This document shows positions 1 through 9,544 of a DNA stretch of 64,000 nucleotides, one piece after another. Made by a program: the position numbers and the translations under genes. Within the stretch, counting starts at the first letter, position 1; every line of letters starts with the position of its first letter. Under the pieces are notes generated by a model, which saw only the letters and a program-made list of their open reading frames with translations, was not told where the DNA came from and searched no databases. The DNA is from Rhizobacter sp. (GTDB lineage: Bacteria; Pseudomonadota; Gammaproteobacteria; Burkholderiales; Burkholderiaceae_C): positions 1 through 64,000 of the forward strand of contig JANXZA010000084.1 of assembly GCA_025355745.1 (NCBI GenBank). Direction: 5' to 3'.

Positions 1-1
1 C

Positions 2-151
2 TGCATCCACCCCGTGCCCGACGCCGCCAAGCTGCGCCACCGCGGCGTGCAGGACGGCATGCGGCCGCTGCGCCTGGCCGGTGCGATGAAGGTCGCCGAA
101 GGCCTGACCACGCTCGACGAAGTGCTGCGCACCACCCCGGCATGGGAGTGA
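2..151 (+). CDS. C-terminal fragment of GspE/PilB-type secretion ATPase (5' end outside window)
   Basis: Frame 2 reads ...HRGVQDGMRPLRLAGAMKVAEGLTTLDEVLRTTPAWE*, typical C-terminus of type II secretion/type IV pilus ATPases. Confidence 0.75.
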   Translation, partial: CIHPVPDAAKLRHRGVQDGMRPLRLAGAMKVAEGLTTLDEVLRTTPAWE

Positions 152-241
152 AGGTTCGGGAGTGAATTGACCCTCTGGTCAACACGCGCCGCTGCCTGCG
201 GGCGCTATGTACAAACCAGACATGCCGGCCTGGCGCCCGTC

Positions 242-690
242 ACCAAGGGCCTGTCGAACTTTCCTGCCTACCCCGAGTTGGGGTCGTCTCGGACAACTGC
301 GCCAGTTTGAGAAAACCCGCATCACATGAGCCGATTTTTCGTTGCCGTAGGATCCAGACGCCGCGTATCTGATGCCGCCGTCGGCGCTTCCTGCCGCAGA
401 TCGAGACGCCTGCAGTCGCCGTCGAGCGAGACCTACAAGGCACGCAGGAATGGTCACTCGTGACGATGGCCTGGAACATCAAGCGGCTGCCGGTGCTGCG
501 GGCGGCGTGAAGAGAGGGTAAATGCCCGCCGCGACCCCGAGAAGCTGGCCTTGCAGCGCGTCTTGGACGACCTGTCGTGCGCTCAGACGTCTCACGGCGA
601 GCGACTTCGGCCGGCGCCGCCGCGCACGACACCCTGCGCCAACTGACACGAGGCTTCGCGGCTCCAAGTCCGACAGACTCACAGACTCAC
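242..690 (+). mobile_element. Decayed IS fragment (IS5/IS1182-like transposase C-terminus), relic copy 1
   Basis: + strand reads GTQEWSLVTMAWNIKRLPVLRAA* (DDE transposase C-terminus, stop at 508-510) then ~180 nt of element end; homologous to reverse complement of ~25545-25960. Confidence 0.7.
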
Positions 691-755
691 CGCTCGCCTG
701 GTCGATCTCACGCCCGCCAGAGTTTGATCCCACCGAAATGCGCGAAGAGCCTGTT

Positions 756-995
756 TCATGTTTGCTTGGGGTGACCGCTCGATGGCTGCATGGGTGGCGG
801 CCTGCTGCCAACCTTCACGTCGTGCGGGTGGGCCCCGAAGCGCATGGCGGCGTAGAGCGATGCCGCGACCACTGCGACGGTGAGCCAGACCCGGACGTCG
901 ATCGACGCCTGGCGGGAGCACACCATGCACAGAATTGCCGCAACGACGGCAACACCGACGAGGTACAGAAACAGCGGCTCGAGGTCTGGTGGCAT
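756..995 (-). CDS. Hypothetical small membrane protein
   Basis: MPPDLEPLFLYLVGVAVVAAILCMVC...; two hydrophobic stretches; downstream of the tad locus on the same strand. Confidence 0.4.
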   Translation of the reverse strand: MPPDLEPLFLYLVGVAVVAAILCMVCSRQASIDVRVWLTVAVVAASLYAAMRFGAHPHDVKVGSRPPPMQPSSGHPKQT

Positions 996-1088
996 GACCT
1001 TTCTCCCCTGGCCGACCGGCGGATGCTGCCATTCACAAAACCGTTGCCGACGACCGCCGGAGAGCACTCCATCTGGCATTGTCCGATC

Positions 1089-2369
1089 TCACTGAATTCT
1101 CGCCGCCGCCACCGCAGTCAGCGCCGGCCGGCAGCTGTTGTTCCCGAGGCAAGCGGCGGTCTGAACCCAGTCGCGCCCGATCAAGACGCGCACGTCGCTG
1201 CGCAAACCCTGCAGCGGAGCGAGTTCGGCCTTCGCATTGGCCGGCAGCGAACGCGCCACGCGCAGTGCTGCCTCTGCATGCCCGTTGCGGTACTGAATCA
1301 CCGTTTGCTGCTGTGCGAACGGCTGCTGGTTGGTCAGGCGGTCGGCCTGCAAGCCCTGCGTTGCGAGCCACCGCCCGACGCGTGCGGCCATTCCAGCCAC
1401 GCCGTTGCCATTGCTGATCTCCAGCCGCGACATCGGCACCGTGCTGATCGGGACTGCGGCCAATGGCATCGGCACACTCACGCTTTCAGGCGTGCCCGCC
1501 ATCGTGAGGCTCGCGCTGACGTTCGCATCGGAAGCGCTCGCTGCGCTCTGTTCGATCGAAGCGATGGTCGGCTCGAAGCCCCAGCGCATCGCCGGCGGCG
1601 TTGCGGGAGCAGCGCGGTGCGACGCGGTCGGCACGCTGAGGGGAGACGTGGCTGATGCAACCGCAGCAACCGCAGCAACCGCAGCAACCCCAGCTACCCC
1701 AGCTACCCCAGCAGCCACGAGCGGCGCGGCAGGCGTGAGCGGCGCGCTGACCGCGCCTCGTGCGGCAACATTCGATCGCGCCATCGCATCGCGCAGATTC
1801 TCTTTCGCGATGGCGCTGTCGCCGTCCTGTTCGACGACCGCCTTCAACTCCAGCACCGCCTCACCTGGCTTTCCGCCCAGCAGCAACACGTAGCCAAGGT
1901 TGTTGCGCACGTAAGTTCGGGCCGGCGCCAAGGCGACCGCATGGCGCAGCGCCGTTTCGGCATCGGCATAGCGGCCGCTTTGCGCCAGAGCCACGCCGAG
2001 TGCGTTGTGGGCGTCGATGTTGTTCGCGTCGGCAGCAATGGCCTTGCGGTACGCGTCGATGGCCTTGCCCCAGGCCTGCGAGCCGTCGTAGTACTGGCCC
2101 AGGCTGTAGTACGCCGGGCTGGACTGGGTTGCGTGACTGACGTTGAACACCGGTTCGATCTTCCAGGCCTTCGAAACGCGCGAATCGAGCGAGGCACAGC
2201 CCGCCGCCGCAACCAGGGTCGCGCCGAAGATGACACCGTGCCCCGGCCATTTGCGGTCCGCGCGCTGCTCCACGGGGATGGTGCGCGTGACGGCCTGGCG
2301 GGCTACCGCCAGTGGCGGTGGAAGTGGTGCAGACAGGTCGACCGTCCCGATCTGGTATTTGAAGCGCAT
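1089..2369 (-). CDS. Tad-associated TPR protein with LytR_C-like C-terminal domain
   Basis: TPR-like repeats (SLGQYYDGSQAWGKAIDAYRKAIAADANNIDAHNALGVAL), Ala/Val-rich linker, C-terminal LEISNGNGVAGMAARVGRWLATQG. Confidence 0.75.
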   Translation of the reverse strand: MRFKYQIGTVDLSAPLPPPLAVARQAVTRTIPVEQRADRKWPGHGVIFGATLVAAAGCASLDSRVSKAWKIEPVFNVSHATQSSPAYYSLGQYYDGSQAWGKAIDAYRKAIAADANNIDAHNALGVALAQSGRYADAETALRHAVALAPARTYVRNNLGYVLLLGGKPGEAVLELKAVVEQDGDSAIAKENLRDAMARSNVAARGAVSAPLTPAAPLVAAGVAGVAGVAAVAAVAAVASATSPLSVPTASHRAAPATPPAMRWGFEPTIASIEQSAASASDANVSASLTMAGTPESVSVPMPLAAVPISTVPMSRLEISNGNGVAGMAARVGRWLATQGLQADRLTNQQPFAQQQTVIQYRNGHAEAALRVARSLPANAKAELAPLQGLRSDVRVLIGRDWVQTAACLGNNSCRPALTAVAAARIQ

Positions 2370-2418
2370 GGCAGTTTCTCCTGCGTGAACGTGGCGGCTG
2401 GTAAATCGCGCGTACCAC

Positions 2419-3357
2419 TCAATTTCCGCCCATCGAGGGCAACAGCACCCGGTAGATCTGGATCATCGCCGGCCCCATCAGCACCACCATCAGCGATGGA
2501 AAGATGCAGAAGATGAGCGGAAAAAGCAGCTTCAGCGCTATCTTTGCGGCGGCCTCTTCGGCACGCTGGCGGCGCCGTGTGCGCAGCATGTCGGAGTGGA
2601 TGCGCAGCGACGCGGCGATGCTGGTGCCGAAGCGTTCGGCCTGGCTGATCATCGAGACGAAGCCGTCCACCTCTTCGACGCCGGTGCGTATCGCCAGGTT
2701 GCGCAAGGCCCGCTCCCGATCGGCCCCGGCCCGCAACTCGAGGTTCACGATGCGCAACTCGTCAGCGAGCGCCGGGCTTTTGAACTGCAGGTCTTCGGCG
2801 ACGCGCATCATCGCCGCCTCGGTGCCCAGGCCGGCTTCCACACACACCGTCATCAGATCCAGTGCATCCGGAAACGACTCGAAGATGTCGCGCTGCCGCG
2901 CCGCGACCCTCTGCGACAGAACCAGGTTCGGACCGTAGTAGCCCAGCGCCGCCAGCGCCAGCATCGCGAACAGCAAGGTGTTTCCAGTCAACGGCGAGCC
3001 CGACAGTGTCAGCAGCACGAAACCCAGCAGCGGCAGGCCCAGCGTGAGCAGCGTCTTGACGCCGAAAAAGGCCGGAGCGGCAGCCGCATTGCGGATGCCC
3101 GCATGAGCGAATCGCAGCCTGATGCTCGATTTCTCGAATCCCTCTTCGGGCATCGAGAGCCTGCTGATGGGCTGCGTCAGTCTGGCGACCCAGCGAACCC
3201 AGCCGTCCTTGGTTTGGGGCCGCTGCGGCGTGTCCGCCACCAGGCCGATCAGGCGCTGGCGCGCGACGTTCGGGCGCAGCAGCGCCGATGCGCCAAGACA
3301 GAGCGCCACCACGACGACAAAAACGAGCCCAAGAAAAACAAGCTGGATCGGGTTCAT
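2419..3357 (-). CDS. tadC: Tad/T2SS F-family inner-membrane protein TadC
   Basis: FPDALDLMTVCVEAGLGTEAAMMRVAEDL motif, GspF-like, syntenic with tadB. Confidence 0.9.
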   Translation of the reverse strand: MNPIQLVFLGLVFVVVVALCLGASALLRPNVARQRLIGLVADTPQRPQTKDGWVRWVARLTQPISRLSMPEEGFEKSSIRLRFAHAGIRNAAAAPAFFGVKTLLTLGLPLLGFVLLTLSGSPLTGNTLLFAMLALAALGYYGPNLVLSQRVAARQRDIFESFPDALDLMTVCVEAGLGTEAAMMRVAEDLQFKSPALADELRIVNLELRAGADRERALRNLAIRTGVEEVDGFVSMISQAERFGTSIAASLRIHSDMLRTRRRQRAEEAAAKIALKLLFPLIFCIFPSLMVVLMGPAMIQIYRVLLPSMGGN

Positions 3358-3370
3358 GGCGGCAGCTCCC

Positions 3371-4339
3371 TCAGACCCGGATGCGGATGATGCTGCGCAT
3401 CCACAGAATGCCCATCAGCATCATGAACAAGGCCACGCCGACCATGCGCTGACCCATCGGGTCGGTCCAGAGCACATCCATGAACGCCGGGTTCACGAGG
3501 TTGACCGTCAGCGCCACGCCGAATGGCAGGGCCGTCAGGATGATGGCCGACAGCTTGCCTTCGGCAGACAGGGTTCGCACCTCGCCGAGCAGCTTCAGAC
3601 GTTCACGCACGATGGTGGCGATCTTGTCGAGCAGCTCCGCAAGGTTGCCACCCGATTCGCGCTGGATCATCACCGCCACCACAAAGTAGCTCACGTCCGG
3701 CACCGGTACCCGAACCGCCAGGTGCGCCAGCGCGTCATTCGTCGGCACGCCGTAGTTCATCTCGTCGAACAGGATGCGGAAATCACGCCCCATCGGATCG
3801 GCCATCTCGTCGGCGACCATCTTGACTGCCGAAGGAAACGCATGGCCCGCCCGCATCGCGCGGCCCATCAGGTCCAGGGCCTCGGGGAACTGGCGCTCGA
3901 TGCGCTCGATCCGCGTGCGGCGCCGGCTGGCGACGCGCCACCACGGCAGCACCGCCAGCCCCAGCCCCAGCGCGGCGCCAAAGATCGGCGGCTTGCCGAT
4001 CAAGCCAGGCAGGAACAGGCCGAACCCACCGAGCGCGACCGACATCACGATCAACTCGGCCGGCGAGACGGCCATCGCCGACGCCGTGACGAAGCGAAGC
4101 ATTCGCTCGCCAAAAGGAGTGGCGCCGAGCAAGGCGTTGAGGCGCGGCATGCGCGACGGTAGCCGCGCCAGCTCGATGCTCGCGGGCGCGATCGCCTCGC
4201 CGGCCAGCGCTTCAAGCCGGGTTGCAATGCGCTTGGCCTCGGGGCTGCTGCGCGAGGCCCACAGGTTGTACACACCTTCGAGCGACAGCACCACCGCCAG
4301 AAAGGCCACGACAGCGAAGAGCACGAAAGACAGGTCCAT
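3371..4339 (-). CDS. tadB: Tad/T2SS F-family inner-membrane protein TadB
   Basis: FPEALDLMGRAMRAGHAFPSAVKMVADEM motif; adjacent to tadA and tadC. Confidence 0.9.
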   Translation of the reverse strand: MDLSFVLFAVVAFLAVVLSLEGVYNLWASRSSPEAKRIATRLEALAGEAIAPASIELARLPSRMPRLNALLGATPFGERMLRFVTASAMAVSPAELIVMSVALGGFGLFLPGLIGKPPIFGAALGLGLAVLPWWRVASRRRTRIERIERQFPEALDLMGRAMRAGHAFPSAVKMVADEMADPMGRDFRILFDEMNYGVPTNDALAHLAVRVPVPDVSYFVVAVMIQRESGGNLAELLDKIATIVRERLKLLGEVRTLSAEGKLSAIILTALPFGVALTVNLVNPAFMDVLWTDPMGQRMVGVALFMMLMGILWMRSIIRIRV

Positions 4340-4352
4340 GGTGGCGCCTCCC

Positions 4353-5711
4353 TCAGACCTCGCGCCGCAGCGGCGCGAACAGGCTTTGCGGCAACTCGAC
4401 CCCGCGCGTGCTCAGGCGTTCCCAGCAGCGCGGCCGCACCCCGGTCGCGGTGAAGTGCCCTTCGACCGCGCCGGTCGCACCGACGCCGGTCTGCTTGAAG
4501 ACGAAGATCTCCTGCAAGGTCACGGTGTCACCTTCCATGCCGGTGATCTCCTGGATGCTGGTCAGCTTGCGCGTGCCGTCGCTCATGCGGTTTGCCTGGA
4601 TGATGACGCCGATGGCCGAGGCCACCTGCGCCCGTGCCGCCTTCGCGGGCAGGTCTACGCCCGCCATTGCAATCATGCTTTCGAGCCGGGCCAATGCGTC
4701 GCGCGCGGTGTTGGCGTGCACCGTGGTCATCGATCCTTCGTGGCCGGTGTTCATCGCCTGCAGCATGTCGAGCGCCTCGGCGCCGCGCGTCTCGCCGAGG
4801 ATGATGCGGTCGGGCCGCATGCGCAGCGCATTGCGCACCAGCGCGCGCTGCGCCACCTCGCCACGGCCTTCGATGTTCGGCGGGCGCGTTTCCAGGCGCA
4901 CCACGTGGGGCTGCTGCAGTTGCAACTCGGCGGCGTCTTCGATCGTCACGATCCGCTCGGTCACGCCGATGAAGCTGCTCAGGATATTCAGCAGCGTGGT
5001 CTTGCCCGAACCCGTGCCGCCCGAGATCAGGATGTTGATCTTGGCCTGCGACAACGCGCCGATGAACTGCGCCATTTCGTTTGACAGCGACTTGAATTCG
5101 ATCAGGTTCGAGATCTGCAGCGGCACCGTCGCGAAGCGCCGGATCGACAGGATCGGCCCGTCGATCGCCAGCGGTGGAATGATCGCGTTGACGCGCGAAC
5201 CGTCGGGCAGCCGTGCATCCACCATCGGGCTCGACTCGTCAATGCGGCGCCCCACGCGCGAGACGATCTTGTCGATGATCTTCATCAGGTGGTCGTCGTC
5301 GGTGAACGTGATGTCGGTCATCTCTAGCCGACCGCGGCGCTCCACATAGACCTGCTTGTAGGTGTTGACCAGAATGTCCGACACCGTGGGGTCGGCCAGC
5401 AAGGGTTCGAGCGGCCCGAAGCCCAGCATCTCGTACTGGATATCGCGCACCAGGTTGCGGCGCTCGCCGGCGTTGAGAACCAGGTTCTCCTCGACCAGCA
5501 GGCGCTCCACCATCTGGCGCAGTTCTTCCTTCAGGCTTTCGGCCGAAAGGCTTTCCATCGCCTCGAGGTCGAGCCGGCCGAGCAGCACCTGGTGGATGCG
5601 TGCCTTGGTTTCCTGGTACGCGCGGGTCGGCGCGCCCGAGGGGTCGGACAGCGCTTCGCCCGGGGTCGGAAACCCCTGGGTCGTGGCGCCCAGCCGGTCG
5701 CGCAAACTCAT
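4353..5711 (-). CDS. tadA: Tad pilus ATPase TadA/CpaF
   Basis: Walker [49 protein letters not shown] at 5711 preferred over longer ORF start. Confidence 0.95.
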   Translation of the reverse strand: MSLRDRLGATTQGFPTPGEALSDPSGAPTRAYQETKARIHQVLLGRLDLEAMESLSAESLKEELRQMVERLLVEENLVLNAGERRNLVRDIQYEMLGFGPLEPLLADPTVSDILVNTYKQVYVERRGRLEMTDITFTDDDHLMKIIDKIVSRVGRRIDESSPMVDARLPDGSRVNAIIPPLAIDGPILSIRRFATVPLQISNLIEFKSLSNEMAQFIGALSQAKINILISGGTGSGKTTLLNILSSFIGVTERIVTIEDAAELQLQQPHVVRLETRPPNIEGRGEVAQRALVRNALRMRPDRIILGETRGAEALDMLQAMNTGHEGSMTTVHANTARDALARLESMIAMAGVDLPAKAARAQVASAIGVIIQANRMSDGTRKLTSIQEITGMEGDTVTLQEIFVFKQTGVGATGAVEGHFTATGVRPRCWERLSTRGVELPQSLFAPLRREV

Positions 5712-5721
5712 GTCAACCCTC

Positions 5722-6915
5722 TCATTGCGGCGCACCGCGGAACAGGCTCGACAACCAGCCGCTGCGGCCCTTGCCGACCGTTGGCGGCGCGATGTTTTCC
5801 GCCAGCTCGCGCAGGCTGCGCGCGATCGTGCTGTTCGGCGCGACACGCTCCACCGGCACGCCCTGGTTGACCGACGCCGCGACCGCCTCGTAATGGTTCG
5901 GCAGCGTGATCACCTGCTCGATCGCCAGCGTCTTCTTCAGGTCGTCGACGCTGAACTGGCTGTCTTTCTGATGCCGGTTCACGATCCAGTGGATCTTGTT
6001 GGCCGGGTAGTCGAGCGAGCGAAACACATTGCGCAGGCGCTTGCCGTCGCGGATAAAGGGCAGCGTGAGCTGCAGCACGGCATAGACCCGGTCGGCCAGG
6101 TCCAGCGCCTTCAGCGTCACCGAACTCAGCGAGCGCCCGGCGTCGATGATCACGAAGTCGAACATCTCGCGCGCCAGCTCGACGATCTGATGCACATGCT
6201 GCGGCGTCACGTCGGCCGCGTGCGCCGGGTCGTCGGGTGCGGCCAGCACCCACAGGCCGGGCGCCACCTCGTTCATCGACGAGCGCAGCAGGTCGGCGTC
6301 GAGGCGGCTGATGTTGCGCGCCACATCGGCTACGTTGCTCACCGGCGTCTCGCTGCTGACGAACAGCGCGGCGTCGCCGAACTGCAAATTCATGTCGATC
6401 AGCGCCACGCGGCGCGTGCCGCCGGCCGCCAGCAGGTGGGCGAGGTTGGCGGCGATGAAGGTGGCCCCGCTGCCGCCCTTGCACGAAACCAGCGCCAGCA
6501 CTTCACCCTGCTGCGCGGCGGGCAGGTTGGCCACCGGCGGGCGCTTGCGCAACTGGCGGCGCAAGGTGGCGAGCACATCGGCGGGCGTGGCCGGCGCCGG
6601 CAGCACTTCGCGCACCCCGGCGCGCATCGCACGCATCAGGAACTCCGGGCTGAGGTCGTTGCCGACCAGCACGTAGTCGATTTCCGGGTGCGCGTGGGCC
6701 AGCTTCTCCAGCGCCTCGAAATCTTGCGGCGTGGTGGTCTCGACCAGCACCAGGTCGGGCCGGCTGCCGTTCACGATCACGTTCACATCGCGCAGCGCGC
6801 GCACGATGGGCGTGACCTCGAACGCGCGTTCGACGCGCAGCGCCTCGGCCCACGCCTCGGCGTTATAGGGGTCGGGGGTAATCAGCTTGATTTTCACGTG
6901 CGCTCGCAATGTCAA
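5722..6915 (-). CDS. tadZ: Tad pilus localization ATPase TadZ/CpaE
   Basis: [21 protein letters not shown] ParA/MinD-like motif with N-terminal receiver-like domain. Confidence 0.9.
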   Translation of the reverse strand: MTLRAHVKIKLITPDPYNAEAWAEALRVERAFEVTPIVRALRDVNVIVNGSRPDLVLVETTTPQDFEALEKLAHAHPEIDYVLVGNDLSPEFLMRAMRAGVREVLPAPATPADVLATLRRQLRKRPPVANLPAAQQGEVLALVSCKGGSGATFIAANLAHLLAAGGTRRVALIDMNLQFGDAALFVSSETPVSNVADVARNISRLDADLLRSSMNEVAPGLWVLAAPDDPAHAADVTPQHVHQIVELAREMFDFVIIDAGRSLSSVTLKALDLADRVYAVLQLTLPFIRDGKRLRNVFRSLDYPANKIHWIVNRHQKDSQFSVDDLKKTLAIEQVITLPNHYEAVAASVNQGVPVERVAPNSTIARSLRELAENIAPPTVGKGRSGWLSSLFRGAPQ

Positions 6916-7383
6916 TCAAGGGCACATCGGATTGGCGCCGCCGCCTGCGCCGGCCAGGGTGCTGCTCATGCTTTCGACGGTCAGCGTCGTGGTCGCCGAT
7001 GGCAGTGTCAAAGACAAGGGCACGAACGGTATGAACGTTGCCACTGCGGACACCGCCGCGACTTTCACCGTCGCGCTCTCGCAAGTACCTGGGGCGCATC
7101 CTGCAGGGTTGTAAGTGACGCTGATCTCGGCGTCACTCAACGTCGGCAGGAAGGTCTTGACCTTTTGTTTGATGGCCGCTGCATTGGCATTGCAGACCAC
7201 CGCTGTTCTGGCGCCGATGCGCGTCGCTTCAGTGGTCGTGTTCCACAGAAAGAGCAATCGCGAGACCTCGATCGCACCGAACAACACGGTAAAAAAGACC
7301 GATGCGATGAGCGCGAACTCCACAGCGGCGACGCCACAGTGATCGCTTCGACGAGGCGAGAAACCGATGCGGTGGTGGTTCAT
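6916..7383 (-). CDS. TadE-family minor pilin
   Basis: GVAAVEFALIASVFFTVLFGAIEVSRLLF; ATG at 7383. Confidence 0.88.
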   Translation of the reverse strand: MNHHRIGFSPRRSDHCGVAAVEFALIASVFFTVLFGAIEVSRLLFLWNTTTEATRIGARTAVVCNANAAAIKQKVKTFLPTLSDAEISVTYNPAGCAPGTCESATVKVAAVSAVATFIPFVPLSLTLPSATTTLTVESMSSTLAGAGGGANPMCP

Positions 7384-7874
7384 GCTTTCACCGAAAAAGT
7401 TGCGCTGATCGGCCCGAAAGTGAAGTCGAGCGCGGCGCCCAACAGCGATCGAAAGATTTGTCCACTGATCGTCACCGTGACCAGATTGGCCGTGCCCAAG
7501 GTCACCCCGTTCACGGTCACGGGCACCAGATTGTGCGACGCTGCGCAGAGCACCCGGTCGCACACGGTCACTTCGCCAGGCACCAGCCCTGGCACCAGGA
7601 CCGGCTGGGTGCAGCCCCCTCCACCGTTCGCGCTCGACCCGGTGATGGCAAGGCATTTCGCCTCCAGTTCTCGCGTGCCGGGCGTTTGAAGAATCATGAA
7701 GCGTGCAGCGTCTCGAACCCCTTTGGACATGGTGTTGTAGTAGTAAGCCGCCCGTCCCATCTCGGCCACGCCGAGCGTCAACGGCACAAGCACCAGAGCC
7801 AACAGGATCGCGAATTCAACCGCCGCAGCACCGCGTTGGCGCTTGTTGAGGCCAAGGGTCGTGACCATGCTCAT
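7380..7874 (-). CDS. TadE-family minor pilin
   Basis: RGAAAVEFAILLALVLVPLTLGVAEMGRAAYYY; overlaps tadG-like end by 4 nt. Confidence 0.88.
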   Translation of the reverse strand: MSMVTTLGLNKRQRGAAAVEFAILLALVLVPLTLGVAEMGRAAYYYNTMSKGVRDAARFMILQTPGTRELEAKCLAITGSSANGGGGCTQPVLVPGLVPGEVTVCDRVLCAASHNLVPVTVNGVTLGTANLVTVTISGQIFRSLLGAALDFTFGPISATFSVKA

Positions 7875-9232
7875 TGCACCAGCGTAGGCACGAGGGCGCC
7901 GCCGCCACCGCCACCGGCGCCACCGCCCGGCGCCCCCCCCGAAGAACAAGGTGAGTTCGGCGCATCGGCCGCGCCCCGGTATTCCATGAATACGTCGCCA
8001 TTGGAGCCGTTGGCCATCGGGTTGAGCATCAGGAAACAGGCCATGCTGACCACGGTGACGGGGCTGCCCGCGCCCGCGCAGCCGTTGACGATGGGGATGG
8101 CGATGAGGCGTCGATTCGTGCCGTGGCTCTGATGCTCTGCGGAAGTGCTCGCTTGGCCGCCAACCTGGGGGTTGCCCGGGCCCTGCGAGTCATACGTTCC
8201 AGCGACCCCGTTCTGTCCCTGAAAGGGAGCGAAGCTGCTCTGTCGGGCGCGGAAGTCCGCATAGGCCGAGCTGCCCACCGGTATGTAGGGAACGCTGCCA
8301 ACCTTGGTCGGGTAGCTGTAGCCGGTGCGGTCCGGGGGCGCGTTGTTCACGTTATAGCCGTTGACGCCATTCCCATAGATGCCGAAGCGCGAATTCCAGG
8401 CGTCCTTGGCGCCCTGCTTGACGCCTTCTTCGGCGATGTTGGTGGAGCCGCGGCTGATTCCGCAAGTGGTGGTCGTGCCGGCGAGGCGATCCCGCACTTC
8501 ATTCGCGCCGCCGCCCGGGTAATCCCAGTCGACCCAGCGGAAAGTTCCCTTTATCGCCGCGCCGTAGATTCCCTTTGGGCCGGCAAGATCAGTGGCGGTG
8601 CCGGAGCCTGTCGCGTTGGCCACGACCCAGTCGCCGATGGCGTAGGCACCCCCGCCGGCAGGTGGGCACGCGCCGATCGGCGCACCCGGGCAAGCGCCAC
8701 CCGCACCCGCACCCGAGGCCGAGGGTTGAAGTGAAGCCACCGCTTGCGCCGTGACCAGATTTGATGCGATGCCGAGCACGCCCAGGAACCAGGTGCCGAT
8801 GCTGCTACTGCGGGCGATGCACATGCCGTAGCGCGAGTCGGCGGGAGCGCCGGCCGCAAGGTAGTTCGCATTCGGTACGAAGTTCGCGCTGAAGCGCACA
8901 TCGGCGTCGGCAATGACGACCGCAGCGGCCTGGAAGTCGCTCTTGTTCTTTAGCGCTGCGAACTTGCCTGCCTGCCTGGCGTTGGTCAGGCACCCCGCGA
9001 TCCCCGCAGGGCAGGTCAACTCTGCGGAAGCGGCCAAAGCGCATGCGTCGGCCGCGCTCTGCAACTCCGACTTGTTGGTGTACAGCCTGGCCAGATCGAC
9101 CGCCAACCCTGCGGCGCCCACCAGAGCAACCAGCGAGAACCCGACGATAAGGGCCACGGCACCCCGTTGTCGCGCGCCGCAGCGCACCCGCCCGAGATGC
9201 GGGCCTGGCGATCGGTTCATGGCATCGTTCAT
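7871..9232 (-). CDS. TadG-like pilus assembly protein
   Basis: RGAVALIVGFSLVALVGAAGLAVDLARLYTNKSELQSAADACALAASAEL. Confidence 0.88.
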   Translation of the reverse strand: MNDAMNRSPGPHLGRVRCGARQRGAVALIVGFSLVALVGAAGLAVDLARLYTNKSELQSAADACALAASAELTCPAGIAGCLTNARQAGKFAALKNKSDFQAAAVVIADADVRFSANFVPNANYLAAGAPADSRYGMCIARSSSIGTWFLGVLGIASNLVTAQAVASLQPSASGAGAGGACPGAPIGACPPAGGGAYAIGDWVVANATGSGTATDLAGPKGIYGAAIKGTFRWVDWDYPGGGANEVRDRLAGTTTTCGISRGSTNIAEEGVKQGAKDAWNSRFGIYGNGVNGYNVNNAPPDRTGYSYPTKVGSVPYIPVGSSAYADFRARQSSFAPFQGQNGVAGTYDSQGPGNPQVGGQASTSAEHQSHGTNRRLIAIPIVNGCAGAGSPVTVVSMACFLMLNPMANGSNGDVFMEYRGAADAPNSPCSSGGAPGGGAGGGGGGALVPTLVQ

Positions 9233-9262
9233 GGCATGTCCTCCCGGTGGATGCAGGTTGAA

Positions 9263-9544
9263 TCAGCGACCGCCGCCGACGCCGATGTTGATCACGTTGC
9301 TGGGCGGCGGAGTGCGGTAACTCTCGACATGGCGGACCATCGCCTCGCTGGCGGTGCGGCCATCGCTGGCCGGGCTTGCTTGCGCGTTGCGTTGCGCCGC
9401 GCCGGGCTCGATCAGTTGTTGCGCCTTCAAAATGCGCACGCTGTCACCGAAGCGGGCGTCCCAGTCGGGCGATGCCGTGGCAGCGCAAGCGCCGAGCGCG
9501 AGCAGGCACACTGCGGCGCCGAGCTTGTTCAAGTGGTGCATCAC
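9263..9544 (-). CDS. Small Tad-associated lipoprotein
   Basis: MMHHLNKLGAAVCLLALGACAAT lipobox; between secretin and tadG. Confidence 0.7.
   Translation of the reverse strand: MMHHLNKLGAAVCLLALGACAATASPDWDARFGDSVRILKAQQLIEPGAAQRNAQASPASDGRTASEAMVRHVESYRTPPPSNVINIGVGGGR

Noticed and set aside
179-632. Short ORFs across 179-632 on both strands as genuine genes
   Set aside because: They lie in the IS relic; the equivalent ORF in the second copy is conserved only because the DNA is repeated.
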